Virus record (IMG/VR): IMGVR_UViG_3300043395_001834 | Coordinates: 1 to 41,897 of that record | From: a virus | Reading direction: 5' to 3' (one strand) | Length of the DNA stretch: 41,897 nt | Shown: in pieces, positions 28,726 through 37,212 of the stretch | Layout of the letters: each line of letters begins with the position of its first letter | Position numbering within the stretch: the first letter of the stretch is position 1 | Notes under the pieces: generated by a model | Told to the model about the DNA's origin: nothing | Databases searched by the model: none | What the model saw: the letters and a program-made list of their open reading frames with translations, nothing else | Position numbers and translations under genes: made by a program

Positions 28726-29890
28726 GAAGGGCGGCGGCGGTGGCGGCGGCAATCGCGGCGGTGGTGGCGGTGGCTCTTCAGCTCCGGCGCGATCCTCAGG
28801 TGGCGGTGGTGGCGGGTCATCGGCTCCCGCGCGGTCTTCCGGTGGTGGCGGAGGAGGCGGTGGTGGTGGCGGCGGAAGTGTTGCTTCCGCTGTCCGCAAT
28901 GTTGGCCCCGTCATCAGCAACTCTGAGGCTCGCCAAATTGCCAATCAGACCGGCAAGACTGTTGCCCAGGTCATGGCAAAGGCCACCCAAGCCGGGGTGG
29001 GCATTGGCTCTGGCCTAGTCAACCAGTACAACGCTGGTCGCCTTGGCCCCGTTGCCAATACCAGCCCTCTTGCCATGAACGCCGGCGGTAATACCGCTCG
29101 CGTTGCCCAAGCCCTGGCTCCGCTGCAGAACTTGCAGATGAACAAGGGCACTGCTTACTACGGCAGCAGCCAGTACAACGTTCCTTCCACCCAGACCAGA
29201 AGTGTCAACGGTGGCTCGACCAACATTGCTGGCGGCACTACATACAACCCCATCGTTCTGCCTCGTGGTGGCACAGCTGCTGCTCGTAACTCAGGCATGG
29301 CGACCGGAGGCGGTGGCGCAGGTGGTGGTGGCGGCGGTGGCGGTGCAGGAGGCGGAGGTGGTGGCGGTGGTGGCAATGGGCGCGGCGGTGGCCGCGGCAC
29401 CATGAACTACATCAACCGCCAGTTCGATGCCTACAAGGACTGGGCACAAACCACTATCGACACCCTGGCTACAGGCCAAGACACTCTGAACCAGCAGATC
29501 CTTGACCTGCAGGCCCGAAACGAACAGAACGTCGCTGACATTGTTTCGACATTCAACGACCAACTCGCTGCTTCACAGACTTCTGCAGACGAGCAGATCG
29601 CCAGTCTGCAGAAGTCTGTGAAGCAGCAAGACCAGCAGTTCCAGCAGGCGAACCTGGCTCAACAACAGCAGGCAGCTGCTGCTCAGGCTGCCTACGAAGA
29701 GCAGCGCCGCCAGGCGGAAGCGTTGTCTCGGGCATACGTCCCGAACATGGAGCCAACCGTTTCCAACCTCACTTACGGCAGCAACAGACGACAGCAGAAA
29801 GACGAGAACGCCAATCTCCTGTCCAGCCTGTCGATGTTGACTCCATCTAGCTCCGTTTCGCCCACCCTCGCCGGCTTGCAAATCGCATGA
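28718..29890 (+). CDS. glycine-rich virion-associated protein upstream of portal
   Basis: A 390-aa product: N-terminal poly-glycine blocks with two SSAPARSSGG repeats (about residues 1-55), a QTGKTVAQVMAKATQAG helix, a central low-complexity region, a second poly-glycine block (~190-225), then a long helical/coiled-coil region (~230-345) with many Q and A, and a structured C-terminus. It couples to the portal by ATGA, so a head-tail or core structural role is likely but inferred. The GGC/GGT microsatellites are prone to length change. Confidence 0.55.
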   Translation: MAKKGGGGGGGNRGGGGGGSSAPARSSGGGGGGSSAPARSSGGGGGGGGGGGGSVASAVRNVGPVISNSEARQIANQTGKTVAQVMAKATQAGVGIGSGLVNQYNAGRLGPVANTSPLAMNAGGNTARVAQALAPLQNLQMNKGTAYYGSSQYNVPSTQTRSVNGGSTNIAGGTTYNPIVLPRGGTAAARNSGMATGGGGAGGGGGGGGAGGGGGGGGGNGRGGGRGTMNYINRQFDAYKDWAQTTIDTLATGQDTLNQQILDLQARNEQNVADIVSTFNDQLAASQTSADEQIASLQKSVKQQDQQFQQANLAQQQQAAAAQAAYEEQRRQAEALSRAYVPNMEPTVSNLTYGSNRRQQKDENANLLSSLSMLTPSSSVSPTLAGLQIA

Positions 29891-31476
29891 ACAACACTGC
29901 TCAATCGCGCTGGAAGGATCTTGAGCCGTACCGGAGCTTGTACCTCCGCCGTGCGATTGATGCCAGCAAGCTGACGATTCCCACCCTTATCCCTGAGTCT
30001 GACCAGAACGACAGCTGGGCAGGCGACCGATACAACAGCATCCCCAGCCTGTACCAAGGGGCTGGAGCCAGGGGCGTCAACAGCCTCAGCGCCAAGCTGC
30101 TGCTTGCACTCATGCCACCGAGTCAGCCCTTCTTCCGGCTGACCATCGACAAGGGAAAGATCCAGCAGTACCTGGAGCAGCGTGGCGGGCAAGAGGAGCA
30201 ACTGCTTAGCCAGCTCGATCAAGCGTTGTCCGATCTGGAGCGGCAAGTGCTGCGCCGGCTGGATCAACTGCAAGCTCGCTCGGCCTTGTTTGAAGCGGTC
30301 AAGCACTTGATCGTTGGCGGCAACGCCCTGCTGTACATCGGCGCTGATGCAATCCGCATGTACACGCTGCGGTCGTTCTGCGTTGATCGTGACCCGGAAG
30401 GGAACGTCACCGAGATCGTGGTGCGTGAGCAGGTGGCCGAGCGCTACATGCCAGTGCGTGAGCCCAAAGAGTCGGGCGAGGGTGAGAGCGATGAGCGGGA
30501 GGATGTGTACACCCACATCAACATCAGCCCCCAGGACAACCGCGTTGAGTGGTACCAGGAGTACGACGGGGAGAAGCTGGCTGGCAGCGCTGGCTTCAGC
30601 TCCTTGGAGACCAGCCCTTGGGTAGTCCTCAGGCTTCGGAAGGTGGCGGGTGAAAGCTACGGCCGTGGCCTTGTCGAGGAGGTGCTGGGCGATCTGCAGA
30701 GCCTGGAGTCCCTGAGTAAGGCCGTGGTGCAGGGTGCTCTGATCAGTGCCAAGGCACTGTTCCTGGTCAACCCCAATGGCACCACCCGCGCTGACGTGCT
30801 GGCTCGTGCGGAGAACGGTGCAATTGTTGCTGGCAACGCCGCTGACGTTGAAGCCTTGCAGGTGCAGAAGTCTTCGGACATGTCGGTTGCCCTGCAGGCG
30901 ATGCAGTTGCTGGAGCGCAGGCTGAGCTACACGTTCCTTGCCGATGAAGCCATCCAGCGTGACGCGGAACGAGTGACTGCCGAAGAGATCAGGTTGATGG
31001 CCGAGAGCCTGGAGCGTGGCCTGGCTGGGGTGTACTCCATGCTCAGCGCAGAACTACAGCTGCCACTGATCCGCAGGGTGATGCACCTGATGGAGCGCGA
31101 GGGGGATATTCCTCCAGTTCCGAAAGGTCTTGTCGAGCCTCAGGTCACTACCGGCCTGGAGGCGATTGGCCGCGGCAATGACAAGCAACGGCTGACAACG
31201 TTCCTGCAAACAGTGGCCGCTTCTATTGGGCCTGAGCAGTTCTTGCAATACATCAACCCCAGCGAATTGATCCGTCGTTTCGCTGCGGCAGACGGCATTG
31301 ATACAGCTGGTCTGGTCAAGGATGATCAGGAGCTGCAGGCTGAGCAAGCACAGCAACAGCAGGCTATGTTGGCACAACAACTCGCACAAGGAGCGATCCA
31401 GAGTGGAGCAACGGCGACGCCGCAACCCAGCGGAGCAGCAGCTGGCGGACTTGATCAAGGACCAGTCGCAGCCTGA
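29887..31476 (+). CDS. portal (head-tail connector) protein, gp8-like
   Basis: A 529-aa portal of the T7 gp8 type (536 aa in T7). Recognisable stretches: WAGDRYNSIPSLYQGAGARG near the N-terminus, LLALMPPSQPFFRL, VGGNALLYIG and DAERVTAEEIRLMAESLERG. The C-terminal end is glutamine/alanine-rich. The dodecameric ring is the docking point for terminase and the tail. Codons near the 3' end are overlapped by a small gene in another frame. Confidence 0.95.
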   Translation: MNNTAQSRWKDLEPYRSLYLRRAIDASKLTIPTLIPESDQNDSWAGDRYNSIPSLYQGAGARGVNSLSAKLLLALMPPSQPFFRLTIDKGKIQQYLEQRGGQEEQLLSQLDQALSDLERQVLRRLDQLQARSALFEAVKHLIVGGNALLYIGADAIRMYTLRSFCVDRDPEGNVTEIVVREQVAERYMPVREPKESGEGESDEREDVYTHINISPQDNRVEWYQEYDGEKLAGSAGFSSLETSPWVVLRLRKVAGESYGRGLVEEVLGDLQSLESLSKAVVQGALISAKALFLVNPNGTTRADVLARAENGAIVAGNAADVEALQVQKSSDMSVALQAMQLLERRLSYTFLADEAIQRDAERVTAEEIRLMAESLERGLAGVYSMLSAELQLPLIRRVMHLMEREGDIPPVPKGLVEPQVTTGLEAIGRGNDKQRLTTFLQTVAASIGPEQFLQYINPSELIRRFAAADGIDTAGLVKDDQELQAEQAQQQQAMLAQQLAQGAIQSGATATPQPSGAAAGGLDQGPVAA

Positions 31477-31582
31477 AGAACCATCTTCCGTTGACCAAAG
31501 CTTGACAGTAGGCAAGGGGTCGCATACGCAGCCCCTGCCTGACGGCGGCCACATGATCATTCGGAATGGATTCAATGTCTGA
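31403..31582 (+). CDS. small protein overlapping portal 3' end, 59 aa
   Basis: GTG 31403 preceded by AAGGAG opens a 59-codon frame that overlaps the portal by 74 bases and the scaffold by 17. The basic N-terminus (MEQRRRRNPAEQQLADLIKD) is followed by GKGSHTQPLPDGGHMIIRNG. The good ribosome site and the non-random C-terminus support translation. Possibly a minor virion or assembly factor; function unknown. Confidence 0.55.
   Translation: MEQRRRRNPAEQQLADLIKDQSQPEEPSSVDQSLTVGKGSHTQPLPDGGHMIIRNGFNV
31502..31515 (+). promoter_or_regulatory. boundary motif copy upstream of scaffold gene
   Basis: TTGACAGTAGGCAA, 10 of 14 matches and close to the copy at 16996, in the direction of the scaffold and capsid genes, 51 bases before the scaffold ATG. 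There is no -10 box. Confidence 0.4.
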
Positions 31583-32276
31583 AGTTGCATTCACCAGTGA
31601 AGCTGGCAGCCCGGCTGAAGTCAGCGCTGCAGCCGAGGAATCAGCCAAGGTTGAAGCAGCCCGAGCTGAGCTCTACGACGAAGCTTCTGGCTCCCAGGGG
31701 CAAGGGGATGGGCTGATTCTTGGGAAATACCAATCAACTGAGGATCTCGCCCAGGCGTACCTGAACCTGCAAAGGGAGTTCAGCCGCGTCAAGAATGGCC
31801 AGCAACCCAGTGATCCAGCACCCCAGCAGCAGGAGTCTGTTGATCAGTACGACGACGACACCGAGGCTGGTGTTGATCAAGGGGGGATTGACCCGGCCGC
31901 CGCAGCCGCCATCCGCAACTCAGTGCTTGAGCAGGCGGGTGGCGAGGCGGAGTATCAACGCCTTTCCACTTGGGCTGTGAACAATCTGCCTCCCGAAAGG
32001 ACAGAGGCATACAACGCGGCCCTCGCGTCTGGCGACGAGGCGGCAATCATCAACAGCCTCAAAGGACTGCAGTACGACTACATGATGCAGAACGGCTATG
32101 AGCCCAAGCTCACAGGTGGTCGTGCTCCCGTGAATGAGGTGCGTGGTTTCACGTCGCGTTACCAGGTGACGGAAGCAATGGCGGATCCGCGATACGAAAA
32201 GGACGCGGGATACCGTCAGGAAGTGGAGCGTCGGATTGCTGCATCCCCCGATTCCATTTTCGGTTTCCAGAAGTAG
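31566..32276 (+). CDS. capsid assembly scaffold protein, gp9-like
   Basis: A 236-aa acidic protein directly between portal and capsid, the T7 gp9 position. Features: alanine/glutamate-rich N-terminus, GKYQSTEDLAQAYLNLQREF, a disordered acidic middle (QQQESVDQYDDDTEAG), and a C-terminal GFTSRYQVTEAMADPRYE segment typical of cyanopodovirus scaffolds. It guides prohead assembly and is then removed. Confidence 0.88.
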   Translation: MDSMSEVAFTSEAGSPAEVSAAAEESAKVEAARAELYDEASGSQGQGDGLILGKYQSTEDLAQAYLNLQREFSRVKNGQQPSDPAPQQQESVDQYDDDTEAGVDQGGIDPAAAAAIRNSVLEQAGGEAEYQRLSTWAVNNLPPERTEAYNAALASGDEAAIINSLKGLQYDYMMQNGYEPKLTGGRAPVNEVRGFTSRYQVTEAMADPRYEKDAGYRQEVERRIAASPDSIFGFQK

Positions 32277-32287
32277 GGGCTATAAAT

Positions 32288-32321
32288 AGGAGCAGATCAA
32301 CCAACCAAGTGATCTGCTCCT
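32288..32321 (+). other. 12-bp perfect hairpin between scaffold and capsid genes
   Basis: AGGAGCAGATCA (32288-32299) pairs perfectly with TGATCTGCTCCT (32310-32321) around a 10-base loop. There is no T tract, so an RNase III-type processing or mRNA-stabilising hairpin for the abundant capsid message is more likely than termination. GGTTAATCAACC (32379-32390), a second small dyad, lies in the rest of the gap; GGAG precedes the capsid ATG. Confidence 0.7.
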
Positions 32322-32420
32322 GGGCCGGTGCGCCGATACCCCAGAGACGCGACGTTGGTGAAGGCAAGACGCCTCAGTGGTTAATCAACCGCACACCTTT
32401 CATCAACTTGGAGCCGCATC

Positions 32421-33458
32421 ATGGCTGCACCTAACGCAACACTGTCCCGTCCTGGTGCTATTAACAACACCACAGGCACGTGGGCTCAAGATAATGCCTT
32501 GTTCCTCAAGGTGTTCTCAGGAGAAGTTCTGACCAGTTTCGAGAGAAACTGCATCTTCGATGGCCTGGTGCAAACCCGCACCATCCAAAACGGGAAGAGC
32601 GCACAGTTTCCCGTGACGGGCCGTTTCACCAGTCGCTACATGACTCCCGGTGAAATGCTGACCGGTCAGGGCAACATGGCCCAGAACGAAGTGGTCATCA
32701 AGATCGACGACCTGCTAATTGCAGATGCCTCGATCTTCGACCTCGACGAGGCCAAGAATCACTACGACATTCGCTCGATCTACTCGGTCGAATTGGGCAG
32801 GGCCATGGCCCGGAGCTACGACAAGCGTCTGGCTCGCGTGCTGACCCTGGCTGCTCGCACCAGCACCAGCGACCTCACTGCCAACCTGCCTACCGGTCTG
32901 TCTCCTGACGATCCGTATCGCGTTGGCACTCGCATCGACATCAACAAGGCCACTCCTACCCCGGATGATCTTGTTGCTTCGGTGTTCGCTGCTGCTCAAG
33001 CTCTGGATCAAAAGGACATCCCTGCTGACGGCCGCGTGCTTGTGTGCAGCCCCGATGTTTATTACACACTGATCCAGTCTTCTCGGGCCGTGAACAGTGA
33101 CTTCAACCAGCCTGGCGCCAACGGTGGTTATGCCTCTGGTCAGATCTCTCGTCTGGCTGGCTTCACCATCCTGAGCAGCAACCACATCCAGCAAGGCAAC
33201 GTCACTGCACCCACCGGCGAGCAGGGCTACACCTTCGGCGGTGTGGACACCGTGCTGTCTTCTGTGAACATGAGCACCACCAAGATGCTCGCCTTCCAGA
33301 AGGGTGCTGTTGGTGTTGTCAAGCTGCGTGATCTGACCATGCAGATGACTGGCAATGACTACGCCGTGACTCACCAAGCCACGTTGATGGTGTCGAAGAT
33401 GGCATACGGTGCAGGTCCACTGCGCCCTGAAGCCGTCGTCGAAATCCACAACGGTTGA
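32421..33458 (+). CDS. major capsid protein, gp10A-like
   Basis: A 345-aa protein, essentially the length of T7 gp10A. It starts MAAPNATLSRPGAINNTTGT and includes VFSGEVLTSFERNCIFDGLV, KSAQFPVTGRFTSRYMTPGE and DDLLIADASIFDLDEAKNHY, all typical of T7-like capsid proteins (HK97 fold). It forms the icosahedral shell. It is preceded by a strong hairpin and followed by an intrinsic terminator. Confidence 0.96.
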   Translation: MAAPNATLSRPGAINNTTGTWAQDNALFLKVFSGEVLTSFERNCIFDGLVQTRTIQNGKSAQFPVTGRFTSRYMTPGEMLTGQGNMAQNEVVIKIDDLLIADASIFDLDEAKNHYDIRSIYSVELGRAMARSYDKRLARVLTLAARTSTSDLTANLPTGLSPDDPYRVGTRIDINKATPTPDDLVASVFAAAQALDQKDIPADGRVLVCSPDVYYTLIQSSRAVNSDFNQPGANGGYASGQISRLAGFTILSSNHIQQGNVTAPTGEQGYTFGGVDTVLSSVNMSTTKMLAFQKGAVGVVKLRDLTMQMTGNDYAVTHQATLMVSKMAYGAGPLRPEAVVEIHNG

Positions 33459-33482
33459 GTTCGGTCAAGTTATTGGCAGGAT

Positions 33483-33506
33483 GGGGGCAGCGATGCCCCC
33501 TTTTTT
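33483..33506 (+). terminator. intrinsic terminator after capsid gene
   Basis: GGGGGCA (33483-33489) and TGCCCCC (33494-33500) form a 7-bp GC-rich stem with a GCGA loop, followed by TTTTTT (33501-33506). It corresponds in position to the T7 T-phi terminator. The next gene's ATG begins only one base after the T tract. Confidence 0.92.
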
Positions 33507-33507
33507 C

Positions 33508-33993
33508 ATGGCAACGACAATCACCACGATCAATCCACCAAGCACTGTCACTGCACTTGGTTGGAACTGGCAAGATCAACAGAGCATCAATCCGCTTGGC
33601 GCTCAAGCTGTAGTGACCCTGGCCGCTGGCTTGGCCACTGGCACCCGCGCAGATGGTTCCGCCAAGACTGCCGACGCTTATCGCGTTACTGGCGTCAATG
33701 GCATCGTTGGCCCTGGTGGCTGGAAAGGAAACGGCGGCGTGCCTGGTGCCGCAGTAACCGCCAGCGCTGTGGCTGTGATCAACAACGGCGCAAGCGGTGC
33801 AACGAACAAGACCGGCGTTGCCACGGTGGGTGGCAGCGGCACTGGCCTCACAGTCAACCTGACTGCAAGTGGCGGTGTTGTGGCTTCTGCTGCTGTCAAT
33901 GCAGCAGGCACTGGCTACCGCGCTGGTGATGTGGTCCGCGTAACCGCCACCGTTGCTGGCACTGGCGAAGACGTTCTCCTGCGCGTGAGCTGA
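33508..33993 (+). CDS. virion-type protein after capsid, possible decoration protein, 161 aa
   Basis: A 161-aa product rich in G, A, V and T: an N-terminal TTINPPSTVTALGWNWQDQQ, then VTLAAGLATGTRADG, with C-terminal repeats of the A-x-G-T-G-Y-R-A-G-D type seen in phage decoration or fibre domains. ATG 33508 is one base after the terminator T tract; ATG 33481, preceded by GGCAGG, is an alternative that would start inside the hairpin. The frame is also open back through the end of the capsid gene. The tail tube gene follows after one base. Confidence 0.6.
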   Translation: MATTITTINPPSTVTALGWNWQDQQSINPLGAQAVVTLAAGLATGTRADGSAKTADAYRVTGVNGIVGPGGWKGNGGVPGAAVTASAVAVINNGASGATNKTGVATVGGSGTGLTVNLTASGGVVASAAVNAAGTGYRAGDVVRVTATVAGTGEDVLLRVS

Positions 33994-33994
33994 G

Positions 33995-34621
33995 ATGACT
34001 GAGCTTGAGGCGATCAACACGCTGCTGTCCGTCATCGGGGAGGCGCCCATTGATCGCCTCAGCGACATCAGCGTCAACGAGATCACGGACAGCGCCCTGG
34101 CCCGCAAAGTGCTTGGGGAGATTGAGCGTGATGTGCAGGCCGAAGGCTGGTCGTGGAATACGGACCACGAGGTGCCGCTCCAGATGAATGCCAACAACGA
34201 GTTCCCCATTGGAGCTAGCGCGTTGTCTGTGCAGTTCTCACCAGCCCGCTACCCCGACATGCGGTATGTGGCACGGGGTAGCCGTGTCTACGACAAGCTG
34301 CAGCGGAAGTACGACTTCGGTACAGCGGGCATGTCACCGCTGTACGTGGATCGGATCGTGACCAGGCTGAGCTGGGATGAACTTCCTCATGCCGCTCAGC
34401 AGTACATCACGATCCGTGCAGCGCGGATCTATGCGGATCGCTACCTGAACAGCAACGCCATCTATGCGTACACCGTTCAGGATGAGGAATACGCCCGCGC
34501 GATGTTGATCAGAGACGAGGAGCGTCAACTGAGCAACAACCTGCTTTGGGGCAATGACCGTGGCGCCGGTCAAGGCCTTGGCTACATCCCTGCAGAGGGT
34601 GTCAACTACCGGAGAGTCTGA
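33995..34621 (+). CDS. tail tubular protein A, gp11-like
   Basis: A 208-aa protein (T7 gp11 196 aa) starting MTELEAINTLLSVIGEAPID with DSALARKVLGEIERDVQAEG and a C-terminal helix rich in Y and R. It forms the adaptor ring between portal and nozzle. Its TGA shares a base with the next ATG. Confidence 0.93.
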   Translation: MTELEAINTLLSVIGEAPIDRLSDISVNEITDSALARKVLGEIERDVQAEGWSWNTDHEVPLQMNANNEFPIGASALSVQFSPARYPDMRYVARGSRVYDKLQRKYDFGTAGMSPLYVDRIVTRLSWDELPHAAQQYITIRAARIYADRYLNSNAIYAYTVQDEEYARAMLIRDEERQLSNNLLWGNDRGAGQGLGYIPAEGVNYRRV

Positions 34622-37212
34622 TGCGTTCTAAATCTCGGCTGACCCCTCGCCGCGAGGTGAAATCCAGCTTGGTGCAGGCCAACGTTGACTCGTTGACCCA
34701 AGGCATTAGCCAACAGCCTGCTCACTTGCGACAGGTAGGCCAAGCCGAGAAGCAGGTCAACGCATGGAGCTCTCCTGTTGAAGGGCTGACCAAGAGGCGG
34801 CCCACCAAGTACGTGGCCAGGGTCAACTCCAGCCCGGTCACGGACTTCTTTATGGAGTTCATGCAGGTCACATCCGGCGAGGCGTACAGCCTGATGCTCT
34901 ACCCGGATGGGACAGGCATGAAGCTGCAGCTGATGAACAACGGCGTAGCTCCTGCCATTGATGTTCATGGCACAGGGCTGACGGCCTCAGCATCGCCTGG
35001 CGCTATTGACGTTGCTGCGTCGAGCTACCTCTACAACTCCGGCTCTGACTTCAGCGATAAGTATGTCTTCATCAACAGCGGCCCGTTGGGTCTGATGTTG
35101 AACCGAGAGAAGGTGACGGCGATGGACGCTGCCACCAAGACAGCAGCAGTCAACGAAGCGATCCTGTTCATTCAGGGTGTGGCCTACGAGATCACCTATC
35201 AGGTCAAGCTCAACGGCACCAACCTCACGGCCTACACCACCCCGGCTGCGACAGCTACGCCAAACACGATCAGCACCACGTTGGTCGCCAATAACCTGGC
35301 CACCACCATCGGGGCGGTGAGTGGCTTCTTGGTCACACAGGTCGGCCCCATTGTCTATGTCAAGAAGACGGACGGCAGCGACTTCACCATCAGCATTGAC
35401 GACGGCCGAAGCAACACGCTGGCACGGGCTATCAAGGGCAAGGTCAGCACTGTTGGACTGCTGCCAACACAGGCCTACAACGGGATGATCCTGCGCGTGG
35501 ACTCCAACCCAGGCGACAACCTGGACGACTACTGGGTGCAGTTCACGACTGACGACTCAAGCGTCAACATCGGTCCTGGTACTTGGCAAGAGGTCACACA
35601 GCCTGGCCAGCAGTACAAGCTGAGCGTGGACACCATGCCCCTGGTGATCTACCGGAAGGAGCCCAATGTCATCTTCGTTGGGCCTGCGGATGGAGCGACT
35701 CGATCACTGACCGTTGGTGCCACGACCTACAGCTTCACCTTCCCCAAGTGGGGTGAGCGGGATACGGGCAACTCCGTGACCGTCGAGACGCCCGCTTTTG
35801 TTGGGCAGAAGATCCGTGACCATGTGCTGTTCCGTGGTCGCTACGCCGTCTGCGCAGGCCAGACGGTGATGTTCAGCAAGACGGATGAGCCCTTCCGGTT
35901 CTTCCAGACCACCAGCACCCAGCTGTTGGATACGGACCCGTTTGATGTGAGGGCAAGTTCGGAGCGGGGCGAGGAGCTGAACTGGCTGCTGCCTATCGAC
36001 GAGTCACTCCTGGCCTTTAGCCAGTCGAGTCAGTTCCAAGTCAGGGCTGCTGACGTGGACGTGTTGACCCCACGGACGGCAACGATCCTGCGCTTGACCA
36101 ACATCGAGATGAACCCGTACCTGCGGCCGAAGATCGCTGGTCCGACGATCATCTTCTCAACCAAGGAAGCTGGCTACACAAACTTCAGGGAGTACCAGTT
36201 TGTTGATAACCAGCAGCGTCGTCTTGGCTTGAACTTGGGAAGCAGTCTTAACATCAGTCTTCACGCGCCCAAATACATCAAGGGAATTGCGACGCATTGG
36301 GATGTTGATGAGAGCCTTGACTACTTCCTATGCAGCACCCCAGGCGACAGGAAGAAGCTGTTCATTTACAAGTACCTGTATCAGTCGGCAGGGGCTGCCG
36401 CGGCCAAGTCGCAGTCCAGCTGGAGTGAGTGGACGTTTGATGGAGACATTCGCTTCCTCCGGTTCCTTGATGGTGACCTGTGGCTGGTGATGACCTACGC
36501 AGATGGGACCTACACCTGCACGATCTCGATTGATGAGCTGAGGGACACGACGGCCCCAGAGATCCTCCTAGACCGCAGACTGCAGTACCCAGAGTGCAAT
36601 AGCAACGCAGCCATCACAGACAACATCACGGCGACCTACAACGCGACCACGCAGTTGACCACGTTCACGATGCCCTACCAGATGCAGGGAGAGACCAAAG
36701 CGGTCATCCGTTTCGACAACACCAGGCTGAAGGGCTTGGAACTGGGCAAGGCCACCAGTGGCACCACCCTCGTTTGCACGGAGCGGGGCAACTACACAGC
36801 GGACAAGATCTCGTTTGGCCGGACCTACACGATGCAGTACGAGTTCAGCACCCCCTACACGCCGGAGAAGGATCAGGCTCGCAGCCGGGTCATCGGAGAC
36901 CTGGATGGCCGCCTGCAGGTTGCAACCTGGACAACGCACCACCAAGACACAGGCGAGTACGAGGTGGTCGTGAAGCGCCTCAACCGCAGCATGGACAGTC
37001 GTCAGCAGTTCAGGAGCAGAAGGCTGAACGTCCTGAACAACGCGGTCAGCACAGAATCAAGTGTGCTTGAGAATGGCAAGTTCAGAGTGCCTGTCTATTC
37101 CAAGAATGATCAATGCAGCGTGACTATTGAAAGCAGCAGCTGGTTACCAGTCACCATCACTGGTGCTTCATGGGAGGGCAATTACACTAATCGCAGCAGG
37201 AGTCTGAACTGA
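34621..37212 (+). CDS. tail tubular protein B, gp12-like
   Basis: An 863-aa nozzle protein (T7 gp12 794 aa). The N-terminal VDSLTQGISQQPAHLRQVGQ is the hallmark 'G-x-S-Q-Q-P-x-x-x-R' motif; the remainder is beta-rich with DEPFRFFQTTSTQLLDTDPF and LTNIEMNPYLRPKIAGPTII segments. It forms the distal tail tube. Coupled to gp11-like and to the following gene by 1-base overlaps. Confidence 0.94.
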   Translation: MRSKSRLTPRREVKSSLVQANVDSLTQGISQQPAHLRQVGQAEKQVNAWSSPVEGLTKRRPTKYVARVNSSPVTDFFMEFMQVTSGEAYSLMLYPDGTGMKLQLMNNGVAPAIDVHGTGLTASASPGAIDVAASSYLYNSGSDFSDKYVFINSGPLGLMLNREKVTAMDAATKTAAVNEAILFIQGVAYEITYQVKLNGTNLTAYTTPAATATPNTISTTLVANNLATTIGAVSGFLVTQVGPIVYVKKTDGSDFTISIDDGRSNTLARAIKGKVSTVGLLPTQAYNGMILRVDSNPGDNLDDYWVQFTTDDSSVNIGPGTWQEVTQPGQQYKLSVDTMPLVIYRKEPNVIFVGPADGATRSLTVGATTYSFTFPKWGERDTGNSVTVETPAFVGQKIRDHVLFRGRYAVCAGQTVMFSKTDEPFRFFQTTSTQLLDTDPFDVRASSERGEELNWLLPIDESLLAFSQSSQFQVRAADVDVLTPRTATILRLTNIEMNPYLRPKIAGPTIIFSTKEAGYTNFREYQFVDNQQRRLGLNLGSSLNISLHAPKYIKGIATHWDVDESLDYFLCSTPGDRKKLFIYKYLYQSAGAAAAKSQSSWSEWTFDGDIRFLRFLDGDLWLVMTYADGTYTCTISIDELRDTTAPEILLDRRLQYPECNSNAAITDNITATYNATTQLTTFTMPYQMQGETKAVIRFDNTRLKGLELGKATSGTTLVCTERGNYTADKISFGRTYTMQYEFSTPYTPEKDQARSRVIGDLDGRLQVATWTTHHQDTGEYEVVVKRLNRSMDSRQQFRSRRLNVLNNAVSTESSVLENGKFRVPVYSKNDQCSVTIESSSWLPVTITGASWEGNYTNRSRSLN

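Noticed and set aside
28675-28944. Proline-rich minus-strand frame opposite the glycine-rich gene
   Set aside because: Direct reverse complement of poly-glycine codons.
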